From Falsibacillus pallidus (GTDB taxonomy: Bacteria; Bacillota; Bacilli; Bacillales; DSM-25281), in the NCBI RefSeq assembly GCF_003350505.1, contig NZ_QQAY01000001.1:608426-672425 (forward strand): a stretch of DNA of 64,000 nt. The letters run 5' to 3'. Numbering within the stretch: the stretch's first letter is position 1; the number at the start of each line of letters is the position of its first letter. This document shows, in pieces, positions 33,522 through 42,739 of this stretch. Both the position numbers and the translations under genes were made by a program. The notes beneath the pieces are model-generated. The model was given only the letters and a program-made list of their open reading frames with translations, had not been told where the DNA came from and ran no database searches.

Positions 33522-33755
33522 TCAATTAAATAAACTAACCACCATCGCAGCCAATGTCAAGATTGCCATCCCGCCGATTAGGATATATCCAATAAGGCGG
33601 ATCCCTTTTGGCAATGATCCGACTTTTGAATAGTCCTTTGGCGGGTTCCCTTCTGCTCTCAGCAAATCTTCTAAAGGGGTATATATCTTATTGTCTTCGC
33701 TTTGGACTTGCTCCTGGGTATGCGTTGTCTCGTGCGTTTCTTTCAATTCGATCAC
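33522..33755 (-). CDS. Small membrane protein of unknown function
   Basis: A 77-residue protein with an acidic, Thr/Gln-rich first half and one helix near the C-terminus (LIGYILIGGMAILTLAAMVVSLF). ATG 33755 is preceded by AAAGAGGTGAT. I do not recognise the family. It stands alone between paaI and the sugar operon. Confidence 0.6.
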   Translation of the reverse strand: MIELKETHETTHTQEQVQSEDNKIYTPLEDLLRAEGNPPKDYSKVGSLPKGIRLIGYILIGGMAILTLAAMVVSLFN

Positions 33756-33835
33756 CTCTTTTTGGATTCCAGCGGCAAAAGGACATATTACTAGAGCTTA
33801 TGAAATGGGATTGGTATTTTAGAATGAACTTCCAA

Positions 33836-34804
33836 TCAAACCCACCACATGTCTGCAGGCTGTTCTTCAATCAGGATGCTCTTTAAGTTGGTGACGGCGC
33901 GGTTGAACCCTTCTGGAATGGACATGAGCGGATCTTCGTGTTCGATGCTCACGACATAGTCATATCCATAGGTTCGGAGTGCACTCATCATATCAGACCA
34001 TTCCTGAATGCCGTGGCCGCAGCCGACTGAACGGAATGTCCATGCCCTTGTCTGCACGTTTCCATATGGCTGCATATCGAGAAGGCCATACATATTGACG
34101 TTGTCCTGATCGATATAGGTATCTTTGGCATGGAAGTGATGGATCGCCCCTGCTTTGCCCAGAATCTTGATGGCTCCGACCGGATCGATTCCCTGCCACC
34201 ACAAGTGGCTTGGATCCAGGTTGGCACCAATGGCATCGCATGTAGCTTCACGAAGTTTCAGCATGGTGTATGGCGAATGCACGAGGAAGCCACCGTGCAG
34301 TTCAAGGCCGATTTTCACCCCGTGCGCCTTGGCATATTCCCCAGTTTCCTTCCAGTATGGAATCAGCTTTTCTTCCCATTGCCATTTGTATACATCCCCA
34401 AATTCATTTGGCCATGGTGCGACCGGCCAGTTAGGGTACTTGGCTCCTTCGTGGTCTCCTGCTGTGCCGGAAAAGCAGTTCACAACTGGTACGTCCAGCA
34501 TCTCTGCGAGGAGGATCGTTTTTCTCAAGGTCTCCTGCGATTCCTTCGCAAACGCCTCATCCGGAGACAGTGGATTGCCGTGGCAGCTGAATGCACTGAT
34601 GGTTAAATCCCGCGATTTCACTTCATGAAGGTATGCTTTTCGGCTCTCTTCATTCTCCAATAATTCATCCAGCGGACAATGGGCATTTCCCGGGTATCCG
34701 CCCGTTCCAATTTCCACGGCATTCAACCCAGCCTTTTTGACATAATCAAGCATGTCAGTAAAGGATTTATCTGCAAATAAAACGGTAAATACGCCTAGTT
34801 TCAT
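33836..34804 (-). CDS. Sugar phosphate isomerase/epimerase (AP-endonuclease family 2 fold)
   Basis: A 322-residue TIM-barrel protein. Metal-ligand segments are AVEIGTGG, KIGLELHGGF (about 170), GANLDPSHLWWQG (about 197), HFHAKDTYID (about 224) and VSIEHEDP (about 288). It belongs to the xylose-isomerase-like/IolE group that epimerises or isomerises ketoses and inososes. It is last in the ThuA, MocA-type, MocA-type, epimerase operon. Confidence 0.85.
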   Translation of the reverse strand: MKLGVFTVLFADKSFTDMLDYVKKAGLNAVEIGTGGYPGNAHCPLDELLENEESRKAYLHEVKSRDLTISAFSCHGNPLSPDEAFAKESQETLRKTILLAEMLDVPVVNCFSGTAGDHEGAKYPNWPVAPWPNEFGDVYKWQWEEKLIPYWKETGEYAKAHGVKIGLELHGGFLVHSPYTMLKLREATCDAIGANLDPSHLWWQGIDPVGAIKILGKAGAIHHFHAKDTYIDQDNVNMYGLLDMQPYGNVQTRAWTFRSVGCGHGIQEWSDMMSALRTYGYDYVVSIEHEDPLMSIPEGFNRAVTNLKSILIEEQPADMWWV

Positions 34805-34817
34805 AGAGTTGGCCTCC

Positions 34818-35855
34818 TTAAAATTTCACACTGCTTTTTGTTTCGCTGCTCTTATAGATTGCTTCGATGATTTTAGAAACCTGATAGGCTTCTTCCGGTT
34901 GAACGAGCAGTTCTGCCTCTCCTCTGCAAGCTTCCGCAAAATTCCGCGCCTGTTCCAATCCGTAGTCTTCCTCGCCGGGCAAAAAGGCTGCTGAGCTGTT
35001 GAAAAGCATGCCGTGCTTGGCATAGTTTACTCGGAATGGGAAAACTTCCATTCCTCCTTTTTCACCAGAGATGCTCAACATTTCTTTATCATCTTCCACA
35101 TTGGCTGCCCAGGAGGTTTCAAGCAGGAGGGACACGTTATTTTCAAATTTGATATAGCTTGTTACATGATCGTCGACTTCGAATATTTCATGATCAAAAC
35201 TTCCCCACATGTTGACGGCATCGGGCTGTCTGCTCAATGTGTTATAGGCAGTCCCGGAAACTTCGACCGGCTCCGGATTTCCAATCAGCCACAACGCGAG
35301 ATCCAGCAAATGGCATCCGTAGTCGATCAAGCTTCCTCCGCCCTGCAGCTCCTTGTTCGTAAAAACGCCCCAGCCGGGAACCTTTCTTCTTCTGAGAGCC
35401 TGAATCCTCACAACAAGCGGCTGGCCAATTTCGTTTTCCATCATTAGTTTTTTCGCTGCCCGTGCTTCCTTCATAAATCGATAATGGAACCCGATTGCTA
35501 ATTTCTTTCCGCTTCGTTTGGCCGCTTCCATCATCCGTCCCGCTTCATCGGCACTCATCGCCATTGGCTTTTCACAGAAAACGTGAAGTCCTGCCTCTAA
35601 AGCAGCGATGGTGATTTCGGCATGAAATTTGTTTGGTGTACAGATGACAACGGCGTCGACTTCAGGAAACATGTCCTCAAATTGGTTAAAGACAAAAGGA
35701 ATATCAAATTGATCAGCTGTCTGCTGCGCCCTTTCATGGTTGATATCGCTGACTGCCGTTATTTTCACAGTTTCAGCCAGTTTGAGGAACGCCGGGATGT
35801 GCCTGCCTGTGGCGATTCCTCCCACCCCGATGATTCCTATTCGCAATTGCTTCAT
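34818..35855 (-). CDS. Gfo/Idh/MocA-family oxidoreductase (second copy)
   Basis: A 345-residue NAD(P)-dependent sugar oxidoreductase. The Rossmann motif is IGIIGVGGIATGRHIPAF (residues 5-22), the catalytic-Lys motif is CEKPMA (about 94), and the substrate-side segment is GGGSLIDYGCHLLDLALWL (about 172). It acts on a sugar or cyclitol. It is separated by 13 bp from the epimerase and 24 bp from the first copy. The two copies are not close in sequence, so they may catalyse successive steps. Confidence 0.85.
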   Translation of the reverse strand: MKQLRIGIIGVGGIATGRHIPAFLKLAETVKITAVSDINHERAQQTADQFDIPFVFNQFEDMFPEVDAVVICTPNKFHAEITIAALEAGLHVFCEKPMAMSADEAGRMMEAAKRSGKKLAIGFHYRFMKEARAAKKLMMENEIGQPLVVRIQALRRRKVPGWGVFTNKELQGGGSLIDYGCHLLDLALWLIGNPEPVEVSGTAYNTLSRQPDAVNMWGSFDHEIFEVDDHVTSYIKFENNVSLLLETSWAANVEDDKEMLSISGEKGGMEVFPFRVNYAKHGMLFNSSAAFLPGEEDYGLEQARNFAEACRGEAELLVQPEEAYQVSKIIEAIYKSSETKSSVKF

Positions 35856-35879
35856 GTATGCTCCTCTTTCCTTAAGGTG

Positions 35880-36908
35880 TTAATCGTTCAATTTCACATG
35901 CTTGCCAGTAAGGCTGGATTCCATAGCAGCCAGGATGACTGCGAGTGATTTTTTCCCTTCCTCACCTGGGATCAGTACATCCTTATCGTGTATGATGGCG
36001 TCGATGAAATGATTGATTACGCCGGATGACTGCTGGCCGCCTTCATCATTGGATTGGATTTTCCCTAATTCATAGCGGACCGTCTCGCCGTTTTTATATT
36101 GGACGATAAGGGAATAGTTCGGGTCATCTTCGAGTCTGATGATGCCTTTTTCCCCATAGATGATCGTGGAGTTATCCTCACCAGCCGTATAGGACCAGCT
36201 CGCCGCCAAGGTTCCGATGATTCCTGTATCCGTTTTCAAAATACAGACTGCGTTGTCGTCAACAGTTGCTTCTTTTGCCAGGGTATCAGCAAATCCGGAT
36301 ACCTCAACGATTTCTGCATCTAGAAGGTATCGGAGCAAATCTGTTTTATGTACGCCTAAATCGCCCATCGCACCGATTGAAGCCTCTTCTTTTTTAAAGA
36401 ACCAGCTATCTTTTCCATCTACGCTCCAGCCCTCTGGACCACCATGGCCAAAAGCTGTACGGAAGCTGTACACTTTCCCGATGTCCCCGGATGCAATCAA
36501 GTCCTTTGCTTTTTGATGTGAACGGACAAAGCGCTGGTTGTGGCCGATCATCAATTTCTTCCCGCTTTCCTTTGCCGCCGCAATCATGGAATCCGCTTCT
36601 TCATTGGATACCGCCATCGGCTTTTCGCAAAGAACATGTTTTCCTGCTTTCAATGCTGCTACAGTGATGGGGGCATGAAGGTAGTTCGGTGTGCATACGC
36701 TTACTGCCTGGATGTCAGTATCCTTCAAAAGGTCCTCGTAATTCGAGTAAGCTTTTGCCTCGTATTTTCCTGCATGATATTCTGCACGCTCCACTTGGAT
36801 GTCGCAAAAAGCCGCAAGTTCAACTGCAGGGTGGTTCGCATATTCCGGGATATGGCGATGGGTGGCAATGCTTCCGCATCCAATGACGCCTACTTTGATT
36901 TTTGACAT
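35880..36908 (-). CDS. Gfo/Idh/MocA-family oxidoreductase (first copy)
   Basis: A 342-residue enzyme with VGVIGCGSIATHRHIPEY at residues 6-23, VLCEKPMAVS near 93 and GAMGDLGVHKTDLLRYLL near 178. It is coenzyme-dependent and oxidises or epimerises a sugar hydroxyl by way of a keto intermediate. It lies 16 bp after the ThuA gene in the same operon. Confidence 0.85.
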   Translation of the reverse strand: MSKIKVGVIGCGSIATHRHIPEYANHPAVELAAFCDIQVERAEYHAGKYEAKAYSNYEDLLKDTDIQAVSVCTPNYLHAPITVAALKAGKHVLCEKPMAVSNEEADSMIAAAKESGKKLMIGHNQRFVRSHQKAKDLIASGDIGKVYSFRTAFGHGGPEGWSVDGKDSWFFKKEEASIGAMGDLGVHKTDLLRYLLDAEIVEVSGFADTLAKEATVDDNAVCILKTDTGIIGTLAASWSYTAGEDNSTIIYGEKGIIRLEDDPNYSLIVQYKNGETVRYELGKIQSNDEGGQQSSGVINHFIDAIIHDKDVLIPGEEGKKSLAVILAAMESSLTGKHVKLND

Positions 36909-36924
36909 AACTATTTCCTCCTTT

Positions 36925-37644
36925 TTATTTCTCTTTTATGGATTCCAACGGCTGTGCATTTCCATAGACCGGTCTTTTGCGGTCGATAGGTGAAGCCCAT
37001 TTTACTGCATTGGAAATGACTCTTTGGATTTCTTTGTTGTGATAGGTCGGATAGGTTTCATGGCCAGGGCGGAAGTAGAAAATCTTCCCGTTTCCTCTTC
37101 TATACGTACAGCCGCTTCTGAACACTTCTCCGCCTTCAAACCAGCTCATGAAGACAAGCTCATCCGGTGCAGGGATGTCAAAATGCTCCCCGTACATCTC
37201 TTCTTGCTGGAGTTCGATATATTCCCCAATGCCATTTGTAATCGGATGGCTTGGATCTACTACCCAAAGTCGTTCTTTCTCGCCTGCTTCTCTCCATTTC
37301 AGATCGCAGGAGGTCCCCATCAATTTTTTGAAAACTTTTGAGAAATGTCCGGAGTGCAAGACAATCAGCCCCATGCCTTCCCACACTCGCTCGACCACTT
37401 TATCGACGATTGCGTCAGAAACTTCTTCATGGGCGATGTGCCCCCACCAGACTAGTACATCCGTTTTGTTTAAGACCTCATCAGAAAGGCCGTGCAGTTC
37501 TTCATCAAGGGTTGCAGTGCCAACATCATATCCATCTTCTTTCAAGGCATTGGCAATGGCGCCGTGGATGCCTTCCGGATAGATTTCACTCACCAGCGGG
37601 TTCTTTTTTTCATGTCGGTATTCATTCCAAACCGTAATGTGCAT
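36925..37644 (-). CDS. thuA: ThuA-family protein
   Basis: A 239-residue class-I-glutamine-amidotransferase-like domain protein. [44 protein letters not shown] and the C-terminal [20 protein letters not shown] are typical of ThuA, named for trehalose utilisation in rhizobia. The family lacks the amidotransferase triad and is linked to 3-keto-sugar metabolism. It is first in the operon. A cre-like sequence lies 62 bp upstream. Confidence 0.8.
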   Translation of the reverse strand: MHITVWNEYRHEKKNPLVSEIYPEGIHGAIANALKEDGYDVGTATLDEELHGLSDEVLNKTDVLVWWGHIAHEEVSDAIVDKVVERVWEGMGLIVLHSGHFSKVFKKLMGTSCDLKWREAGEKERLWVVDPSHPITNGIGEYIELQQEEMYGEHFDIPAPDELVFMSWFEGGEVFRSGCTYRRGNGKIFYFRPGHETYPTYHNKEIQRVISNAVKWASPIDRKRPVYGNAQPLESIKEK

Positions 37645-37705
37645 TTTGATTTTCCACCTTTTCTATAGTTGTATGTACAGGTTGACCCACTTTAACTATT
37701 CGTTG

Positions 37706-37719
37706 TGCAAACGGTTTTC
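37706..37719 (+). promoter_or_regulatory. cre-like site upstream of thuA operon
   Basis: TGCAAACGGTTTTC matches the cre consensus at about 11 of 14 positions and has the central CG. It could equally be a site for an unlinked LacI-family regulator. Confidence 0.35.
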
Positions 37720-37835
37720 TCCTTTGAATATAGGGAAAAAATTGTCGGAAATTCATAGAAATCCAGAACAGATTCACAGATTCCTTTATTCTCCCATATC
37801 TTAATGACGAAACTATTTAGGGAGCTGTTCTGAGA

Positions 37836-38489
37836 ATGATTATGGAGCCTCAAAATAGGTCGTTCACCTCATCTAAAGAAACCACCATCACAGTCACAGG
37901 TGAAGGATCGATAAAAGCGTCGCCGGATACCGTCCTCCTCTCTTTAGGAGTCATCACCGAGAATAAAGATTTGGCCGCCGCCCAGAGCGAAAATGCCCAG
38001 CAGACAACCAGTGTCATCGATGCCATTGGTAAAATGGGAATTCCTCGGGAAAATATTCAAACTAAAGATTATAATATCTATCCTCAATACGATTATATTG
38101 AAGGAAAGCAGATTTTAAGAGGCTACCAGGTTAACCACCAGCTTGCAGTCACTATCCGTACACCTGAGATTACTGGCAAACTGATCGACCAGGCTGTTGC
38201 TAGCGGTGCAAACACGGTTCAAAATATCCAATTCCTCGTTTCTAATTCAGAGGGGTATTATCAAAAAGCACTGGAGCTTGCCTTGAATGATGCCACTCAA
38301 AAGGCGAAAACCATCTCCGCTTCACTCGGGAAGGATACGGCCCCAACGCCTATTAAAATTGTGGAGCAGTCCCGCGCTGTTGCAGAACCGATTCCCATCG
38401 CGTTTGCCCAGGCAGCAAAAAGCTCCACGCCAATTGAAGCAGGGAAAAATCTCATTACTGCAACACTATTGGTGGAATATAAGTTGTAA
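37836..38489 (+). CDS. SIMPL (DUF541) domain protein
   Basis: A 217-residue protein with the SIMPL opening TTITVTGEGSIKASPDTVLLSLGVITE (residues 15-41) and typical RGYQVNHQLAVTIR in the middle. There is no signal peptide, so it is probably cytosolic. Members are linked to oxidative or general stress but have no defined activity. GGGAG at 37820 precedes ATG 37836. Confidence 0.75.
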   Translation: MIMEPQNRSFTSSKETTITVTGEGSIKASPDTVLLSLGVITENKDLAAAQSENAQQTTSVIDAIGKMGIPRENIQTKDYNIYPQYDYIEGKQILRGYQVNHQLAVTIRTPEITGKLIDQAVASGANTVQNIQFLVSNSEGYYQKALELALNDATQKAKTISASLGKDTAPTPIKIVEQSRAVAEPIPIAFAQAAKSSTPIEAGKNLITATLLVEYKL

Positions 38490-38494
38490 AGAAT

Positions 38495-38528
38495 AAAAGC
38501 TGCATGGAAATAGCACCAGCAGCTTTTT
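38495..38528. terminator. Terminator after SIMPL gene
   Basis: AAAAGCTGC and GCAGCTTTT pair around a 15-nt loop, then TG. It separates convergent genes. Confidence 0.7.
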
Positions 38529-38541
38529 GTCTTTCATTCTA

Positions 38542-38862
38542 TTATTTTGAAATATTTCCTTCACTGAACAAGGCAACACTGTAATCAAATAATTGGGGAG
38601 TCATGATCCCTTTTTGAACGGCGGGGTCATTTTCCATGATTTCTGCAGCTTCTTCCTTTGATTCGGCTTCAAATACTACGATTCCCATAGTTGATTCATC
38701 CATTGGGGACGTCCTACCAGCCATGATCAGTTTTCCTTCTTCTTTTAACTTCACAAGCACACTGAAATGTTCGCTGACAATCTCATTTTCTTTCTCCGTC
38801 CAGTTGGCTTCAACCAATAACGAAGGAATCAATTTTAATACATACATATATTGCTGTCTCAT
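38542..38862 (-). CDS. YciI-like protein
   Basis: A 106-residue alpha-beta-barrel protein. [46 protein letters not shown] resembles YciI domains, with the conserved His in SEHF and a GR pair after strand 2. The frame is open 55 codons further upstream, but ATG 38862 matches the family start and leaves room for a divergent promoter. Function unknown. Confidence 0.7.
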   Translation of the reverse strand: MRQQYMYVLKLIPSLLVEANWTEKENEIVSEHFSVLVKLKEEGKLIMAGRTSPMDESTMGIVVFEAESKEEAAEIMENDPAVQKGIMTPQLFDYSVALFSEGNISK

Positions 38863-38958
38863 ATTCTCCCACCCTATCTTTTCTTTTGCTATAGTATGAT
38901 TGTAAAGATTTTCAATCAATTTCAGCAAATACAAAAGATGATGGACGGAGGGATATTC

Positions 38959-39519
38959 ATGAAAACAGAAAAAGAAAAAATGATTGCAGGGGAAATGTAC
39001 ATTGCTGCAGATCCTGAATTGATCCAAGGCAGGACGGAAGCTCGGAGGCTGACAGCCCTTTTCAATTCCCCATTTGAAAAAGAAGATGGCGAGAACACAC
39101 GAATCTTGAAGCAGCTGTTTGGCTCAACTGGAGAAAATATTTATATGGAACCGAATTTCCGATGCGACTATGGATACAACATTCATGTCGGTGAAAACTT
39201 CTATGCCAACTTTGATTGTGTGATGCTCGACGTCTGTCCCATCACATTCGGCGATAACTGTATGCTCGCACCAGGCGTCCATATTTATACAGCGACCCAT
39301 CCCCTTCATCCGGACGAAAGGAATTCCGGGAAAGAGTTCGGCAAGCCCGTGACAATCGGCGATAATGTATGGATTGGCGGCGGCGCCATCATCAACCCTG
39401 GCGTCACGATTGGAGATAATGCGGTAATCGCAGCCGGTGCCGTCGTAGTGAAAAATGTACCGGATAATGCCGTTGTTGGAGGTAACCCTGCCAAAGTCAT
39501 AAAAATGATTGATTTGTGA
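38959..39519 (+). CDS. Maltose/galactoside O-acetyltransferase family (left-handed beta-helix)
   Basis: A 186-residue hexapeptide-repeat acetyltransferase. [21 protein letters not shown] is the Maa N-terminus. The active-site His is in [13 protein letters not shown] (about 113), and repeats such as [30 protein letters not shown] build the helix. It transfers acetyl from acetyl-CoA to sugars. ATG 38959 follows GGAGGG. Confidence 0.88.
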   Translation: MKTEKEKMIAGEMYIAADPELIQGRTEARRLTALFNSPFEKEDGENTRILKQLFGSTGENIYMEPNFRCDYGYNIHVGENFYANFDCVMLDVCPITFGDNCMLAPGVHIYTATHPLHPDERNSGKEFGKPVTIGDNVWIGGGAIINPGVTIGDNAVIAAGAVVVKNVPDNAVVGGNPAKVIKMIDL

Positions 39520-39546
39520 TGGCTGTTGGTGCAAGCGATTGCGCAT

Positions 39547-39589
39547 AAAAACCGGGAAGTGACAGTCACGACCCGGTTTTTGTCGAATG
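39547..39589 (+). repeat. Dispersed intergenic repeat, copy B, with nested hairpins
   Basis: AAAAACCGGG (39547-39556) and CCCGGTTTTT (39572-39581) form a 10-bp stem. The 15-nt loop contains GTGAC-A-GTCAC, a second inverted repeat. A GCGCATA heptamer (39541-39547) abuts it on the left. It acts as a plausible terminator for the convergent maa and adeC genes. Confidence 0.65.
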
Positions 39590-39621
39590 AAAGGTCCCTG
39601 CACTTTTACAGGCTCCTTCAA

Positions 39622-41412
39622 TTATATTTCGATATCGATTAGTGAAAATTCATTTACGTTTGCCAGTCCCCTATTGGTGATCCGGATTTCCGGGATGACA
39701 GGAAGTGCTATGAGGGAGAATGTCATGAATGGTGCATGAAGGGAACAGCCCAGCTGCTTCCATGCCTCTTCCAAGCCTCTCGCCTCTTCCACTACTTGTT
39801 CGAGCGGCTTATCGGACATCAAGCCGGCAATCGGCATCGGAATTTTCCCAATGATTTTGCCGTCTTCCACAACAATCATCCCGCCTCTGATCTCTGCAAT
39901 TGAGTTGGCGGCAAAAGCCATGTCTTCTTCATTCGTTCCCATGACAATCAAATTATGGCTGTCATGAGCGACAGTTGAAGCAACCGCTCCTTTTTTCAAT
40001 TGGAATCCGTGGACAAATGCATTTGAAATTTCGCCGCTCCCTTTATGCCTCTCGATGCAGGCTAACCGGATGATATCCTGCTCGATATCCGGCTTGATGA
40101 TGCCTTCTACAACAGATAACTCTGCCTCCATCTTTACCGTTCTTGCACTGTTTTCGATAGCTTTTATCACATTAACCTTAGTATTTTCTTTTTGATATTT
40201 GCTCTTCAATCGAAAATCTTCAGGAGTCAGTTTTCTTTTTAACCGGACAGAATCTTTAATATGGGCAGGGTAGTCGAATTGAGGAAAATCAATGGTAATC
40301 GCTCCATTTTCCACTACCACCTCCCCATCGCAAATAACTGTCGATGGAACCATATCCTTTAGATCTTCCATTATCAGGATATCCGCGCATTTGCCTGGTG
40401 CCAGGCTTCCAATATCTTTTTCCATATGAAAGTATCGGGCAGGACTGATAGTTGCCATGCTGATGGCTTCAACCGGATCGACACCTTCTTCAATCGCCCT
40501 TCTTACGACATGGTTCAGATGCCCTTTTTCAACGAGCGTCTGAGGATAAACATCATCGGTGACGAGCGAGATGTTTTCTGTATTGACTCCATCTTCAGTC
40601 ACCACTTTAATGACTTCCTTCACATCCTGCCATGCAGATCCTTCCCTGATCATAAGATGCATGCCAGCCCGCAATTTTGCCAGTCCATCTTCTTTCGCCA
40701 CTGTTTCGTGATCGGATGTCACTCCTGCTGCCATATATGCCTGAAGCATTCTCTCCTCTGTACTCGGGAAGTGGCCGGTCACGGTTTTCCCTGCAGCCAA
40801 CGTTGCTGAAATTTCGCCGCTCATTAAAGAATCCCCATACACTACACCTGGAAAGTTCATAACTTCTCCAAGTCCGGCGGTACGCTCCCATGTCAAACCT
40901 TCTTTGATATTTTCCACTCCGAGTGACGCCCCGGCATCCTCTAAATCCAGGGTTGCAGGCACGCACGAAGGAATCGTGGTGAACACTTTCAGAGGGAGCT
41001 TGCCGCCTTCATCGTGCATGAGTTTAACACCTTCCATCCCAAACACATTGGCAATTTCATGCGGGTCCATGAAAATCCCTGTGGTCCCTTTTACAAGAGC
41101 CGCTTTTGAAAATTCCGTCACACTCAGCATCGTACTTTCAACATGCATATGTCCGTCAAGAAGCCCCGGCACAAGGAACTTGTCAGCCGCCTCAATGACT
41201 TTTGTATCCGTCCCGATTGTATGGTCTGCATTTCCAATAAACGCAATTCTCCCCTCGGTTATGGCGATATCCATCCCATCAAGGATTTCCTTTGTATATA
41301 CATTGACGAGCCGGCCGTTTTGGATGACCATATCTGCCGGTCTTTTACCGATGGCGGTTTGGGCTAACAGATCTTTTACCTCTATGAGTTCTTTACGTTT
41401 CTTCCAATCCAT
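39622..41412 (-). CDS. adeC: Adenine deaminase
   Basis: A 596-residue amidohydrolase that converts adenine to hypoxanthine and ammonia. The metal HxH is in LLDGHMHVESTM (about residue 86) with MDPHEIANVFG near 115. VTDDVYP is near 290, and the C-terminal AdeC domain contains VASTVAHDSHNLIVMG. Length is as expected. A 337-bp leader upstream holds a guanine-class purine riboswitch and its own promoter, so expression should fall when hypoxanthine or guanine is abundant. Confidence 0.92.
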   Translation of the reverse strand: MDWKKRKELIEVKDLLAQTAIGKRPADMVIQNGRLVNVYTKEILDGMDIAITEGRIAFIGNADHTIGTDTKVIEAADKFLVPGLLDGHMHVESTMLSVTEFSKAALVKGTTGIFMDPHEIANVFGMEGVKLMHDEGGKLPLKVFTTIPSCVPATLDLEDAGASLGVENIKEGLTWERTAGLGEVMNFPGVVYGDSLMSGEISATLAAGKTVTGHFPSTEERMLQAYMAAGVTSDHETVAKEDGLAKLRAGMHLMIREGSAWQDVKEVIKVVTEDGVNTENISLVTDDVYPQTLVEKGHLNHVVRRAIEEGVDPVEAISMATISPARYFHMEKDIGSLAPGKCADILIMEDLKDMVPSTVICDGEVVVENGAITIDFPQFDYPAHIKDSVRLKRKLTPEDFRLKSKYQKENTKVNVIKAIENSARTVKMEAELSVVEGIIKPDIEQDIIRLACIERHKGSGEISNAFVHGFQLKKGAVASTVAHDSHNLIVMGTNEEDMAFAANSIAEIRGGMIVVEDGKIIGKIPMPIAGLMSDKPLEQVVEEARGLEEAWKQLGCSLHAPFMTFSLIALPVIPEIRITNRGLANVNEFSLIDIEI

Positions 41413-41443
41413 GGCTGCATCTCTCCCTATCTCTCCCTTTAGT

Positions 41444-41495
41444 TAAAAACAAACAAAAAAAGACTGAACCGAAAACCTTCGCATCCTCTAGTGTT
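41444..41495 (-). terminator. Probable expression-platform terminator of adeC riboswitch
   Basis: On the minus strand CTGAAAAC and GTTTTC...GGTTCAG can pair just before a long T-rich run (41444-41461). The alternative fold with the aptamer is not worked out here, so the mechanism is inferred. Confidence 0.45.
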
Positions 41496-41615
41496 TTCAG
41501 CATTCCTGCCAATTATCCCGATAAGCGGAAATGACAAGAAAAGAGGTATGGCCGGCTGTCTGGTCCAGTCTTAAAAAGAGAAGAGAATCATGCATAAATA
41601 AGCATGAGTCTTCCA

Positions 41616-41688
41616 TTTTTAGTAGTCGGATCATTTACGGAAATCCGGTAGAGACGCCTGAGCCATATCCTCAGGTATATACTAAAAC
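41616..41688 (-). promoter_or_regulatory. Purine riboswitch aptamer (guanine/hypoxanthine class) in adeC leader
   Basis: On the minus strand P1 TTTTAGTA pairs with TACTAAAA. P2 is CCTGAG-GATATGG-CTCAGG. The junction J2/3 reads CGTCTCTACC. P3 is GGAT with loop TTCCGTAAATG and ATCC. The specificity base before P1 is C (CGACTAC), as in guanine-class aptamers; adenine-class aptamers have U there. Confidence 0.85.
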
Positions 41689-41710
41689 GCGCTATTAAAT
41701 TTTAATGGCT

Positions 41711-41740
41711 ATTATAACGGGAAATGCTGCCTAAGGTCAA
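41711..41740 (-). promoter_or_regulatory. Promoter of adeC riboswitch leader
   Basis: On the minus strand TTGACC (41735-41740) and TATAAT (41711-41716) are 18 bp apart, about 25 bp upstream of the aptamer. Confidence 0.65.
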
Positions 41741-41749
41741 TGAGAAAAC

Positions 41750-42559
41750 TCAGGAACCCGCCAGCTCCTTGACTTTTTTCGTGCAGCTTTCCATTGCGGC
41801 TAAAACAGCGCCGCGGAATTGTTCTTTTTCCAATGTGGAAACCGCTTCGATCGTGGCCCCGCCAGGTGAGCAGACCTGATCCTTCAGTTCCCCTGGGTGA
41901 ATGCCTGTATCTAGGACCATTTTAGCGGCTCCGAGAACAGCCTGAGCAGCAAGCCTGTATGCCTGCTGTCGCGGCAATCCCTGTTTCACGCCGCCATCTG
42001 CCAAAGCTTCGATGAACATGAAAACATATGCAGGAGAGGATCCGCTGATCGCTGGGATGGCATCCATCAAATATTCCGGCACCAGTTCTGCTTTTCCAAA
42101 GCTTTCGAATAAAGCCGTGACAATCTTGAGATCCTCTTCATCGAGAAGGTCATTCGGGCATAGCGCGCTAAGTCCTTCCCCTACAAGAGACGGAGTGTTC
42201 GGCATCGACCTGACCGCCTTGATTTTCTTCCCGAAAGCATTTTTCAGCGATCCCAAAGTGATGCCTGCCGCAATGCTGACAATGATTGTGTCACTGTCGA
42301 CTGCATCCTTCACCTGCTGGATGACACCATTGTATTGGTCAGGCTTCACTGCAAGGAATAGGACATCGGCAAATTTTGCGACCTCTTCGTTATGGGTGGT
42401 GACATTTATTTGAAAAGCTCCCTTTACTTTGGAGAGCGTTGTGTCGGTAAATGCGCTGGCCATGATATTCCCGGCAGGCACCGTATTGGATTGAATCATT
42501 CCTCCGATCATGGCTTGTGCCATATTTCCGCTTCCGATAAAACCTACTTTTTTATTCAA
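41750..42559 (-). CDS. proC: Pyrroline-5-carboxylate reductase
   Basis: A 269-residue enzyme, the last step of proline synthesis. The dinucleotide motif is VGFIGSGNMAQAMIGGM near the start, FLAVKPDQY is near 75, RSMPNTPSLVGEGLSAL near 115, and the signature SGSSPAYVFMFIEALADGGVKQGLPRQQAY is at about 165-195. I choose TTG 42559 because AGGAAG lies 8 bp upstream; GTG 42568 would be too close to it. Confidence 0.9.
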   Translation of the reverse strand: MNKKVGFIGSGNMAQAMIGGMIQSNTVPAGNIMASAFTDTTLSKVKGAFQINVTTHNEEVAKFADVLFLAVKPDQYNGVIQQVKDAVDSDTIIVSIAAGITLGSLKNAFGKKIKAVRSMPNTPSLVGEGLSALCPNDLLDEEDLKIVTALFESFGKAELVPEYLMDAIPAISGSSPAYVFMFIEALADGGVKQGLPRQQAYRLAAQAVLGAAKMVLDTGIHPGELKDQVCSPGGATIEAVSTLEKEQFRGAVLAAMESCTKKVKELAGS

Positions 42560-42635
42560 AAGAATCACTTCCTGTCTTTTCAGTAATCTTATTCTGGAAA
42601 TCGATAATCATTACGATCATTTCAGTTTCTCTAAG

Positions 42636-42664
42636 ATTGTACATTCTTGTACATTTCATTGCAA
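42636..42664 (-). promoter_or_regulatory. Promoter of proC, with 10-bp direct repeat TTGTACAT
   Basis: On the minus strand TTGCAA (42659-42664) and TACAAT (42636-42641) are 17 bp apart. TTGTACAT occurs at 42637-42644 and 42647-42654 on the plus strand. Confidence 0.6.
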
Positions 42665-42705
42665 AAAAAAGAAAAGAGGCTGTATTGGAAATTTACAGCC
42701 TCTTT
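42663..42705 (-). terminator. Terminator of thiM-thiD-thiE operon
   Basis: AAAGAGGCTGTA and TACAGCCTCTTT form a 12-bp stem. The minus-strand T run lies at 42663-42675. Confidence 0.75.
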
Positions 42706-42739
42706 CGTTAATTAGATTAGCCACTACAGATTTTTAAAA

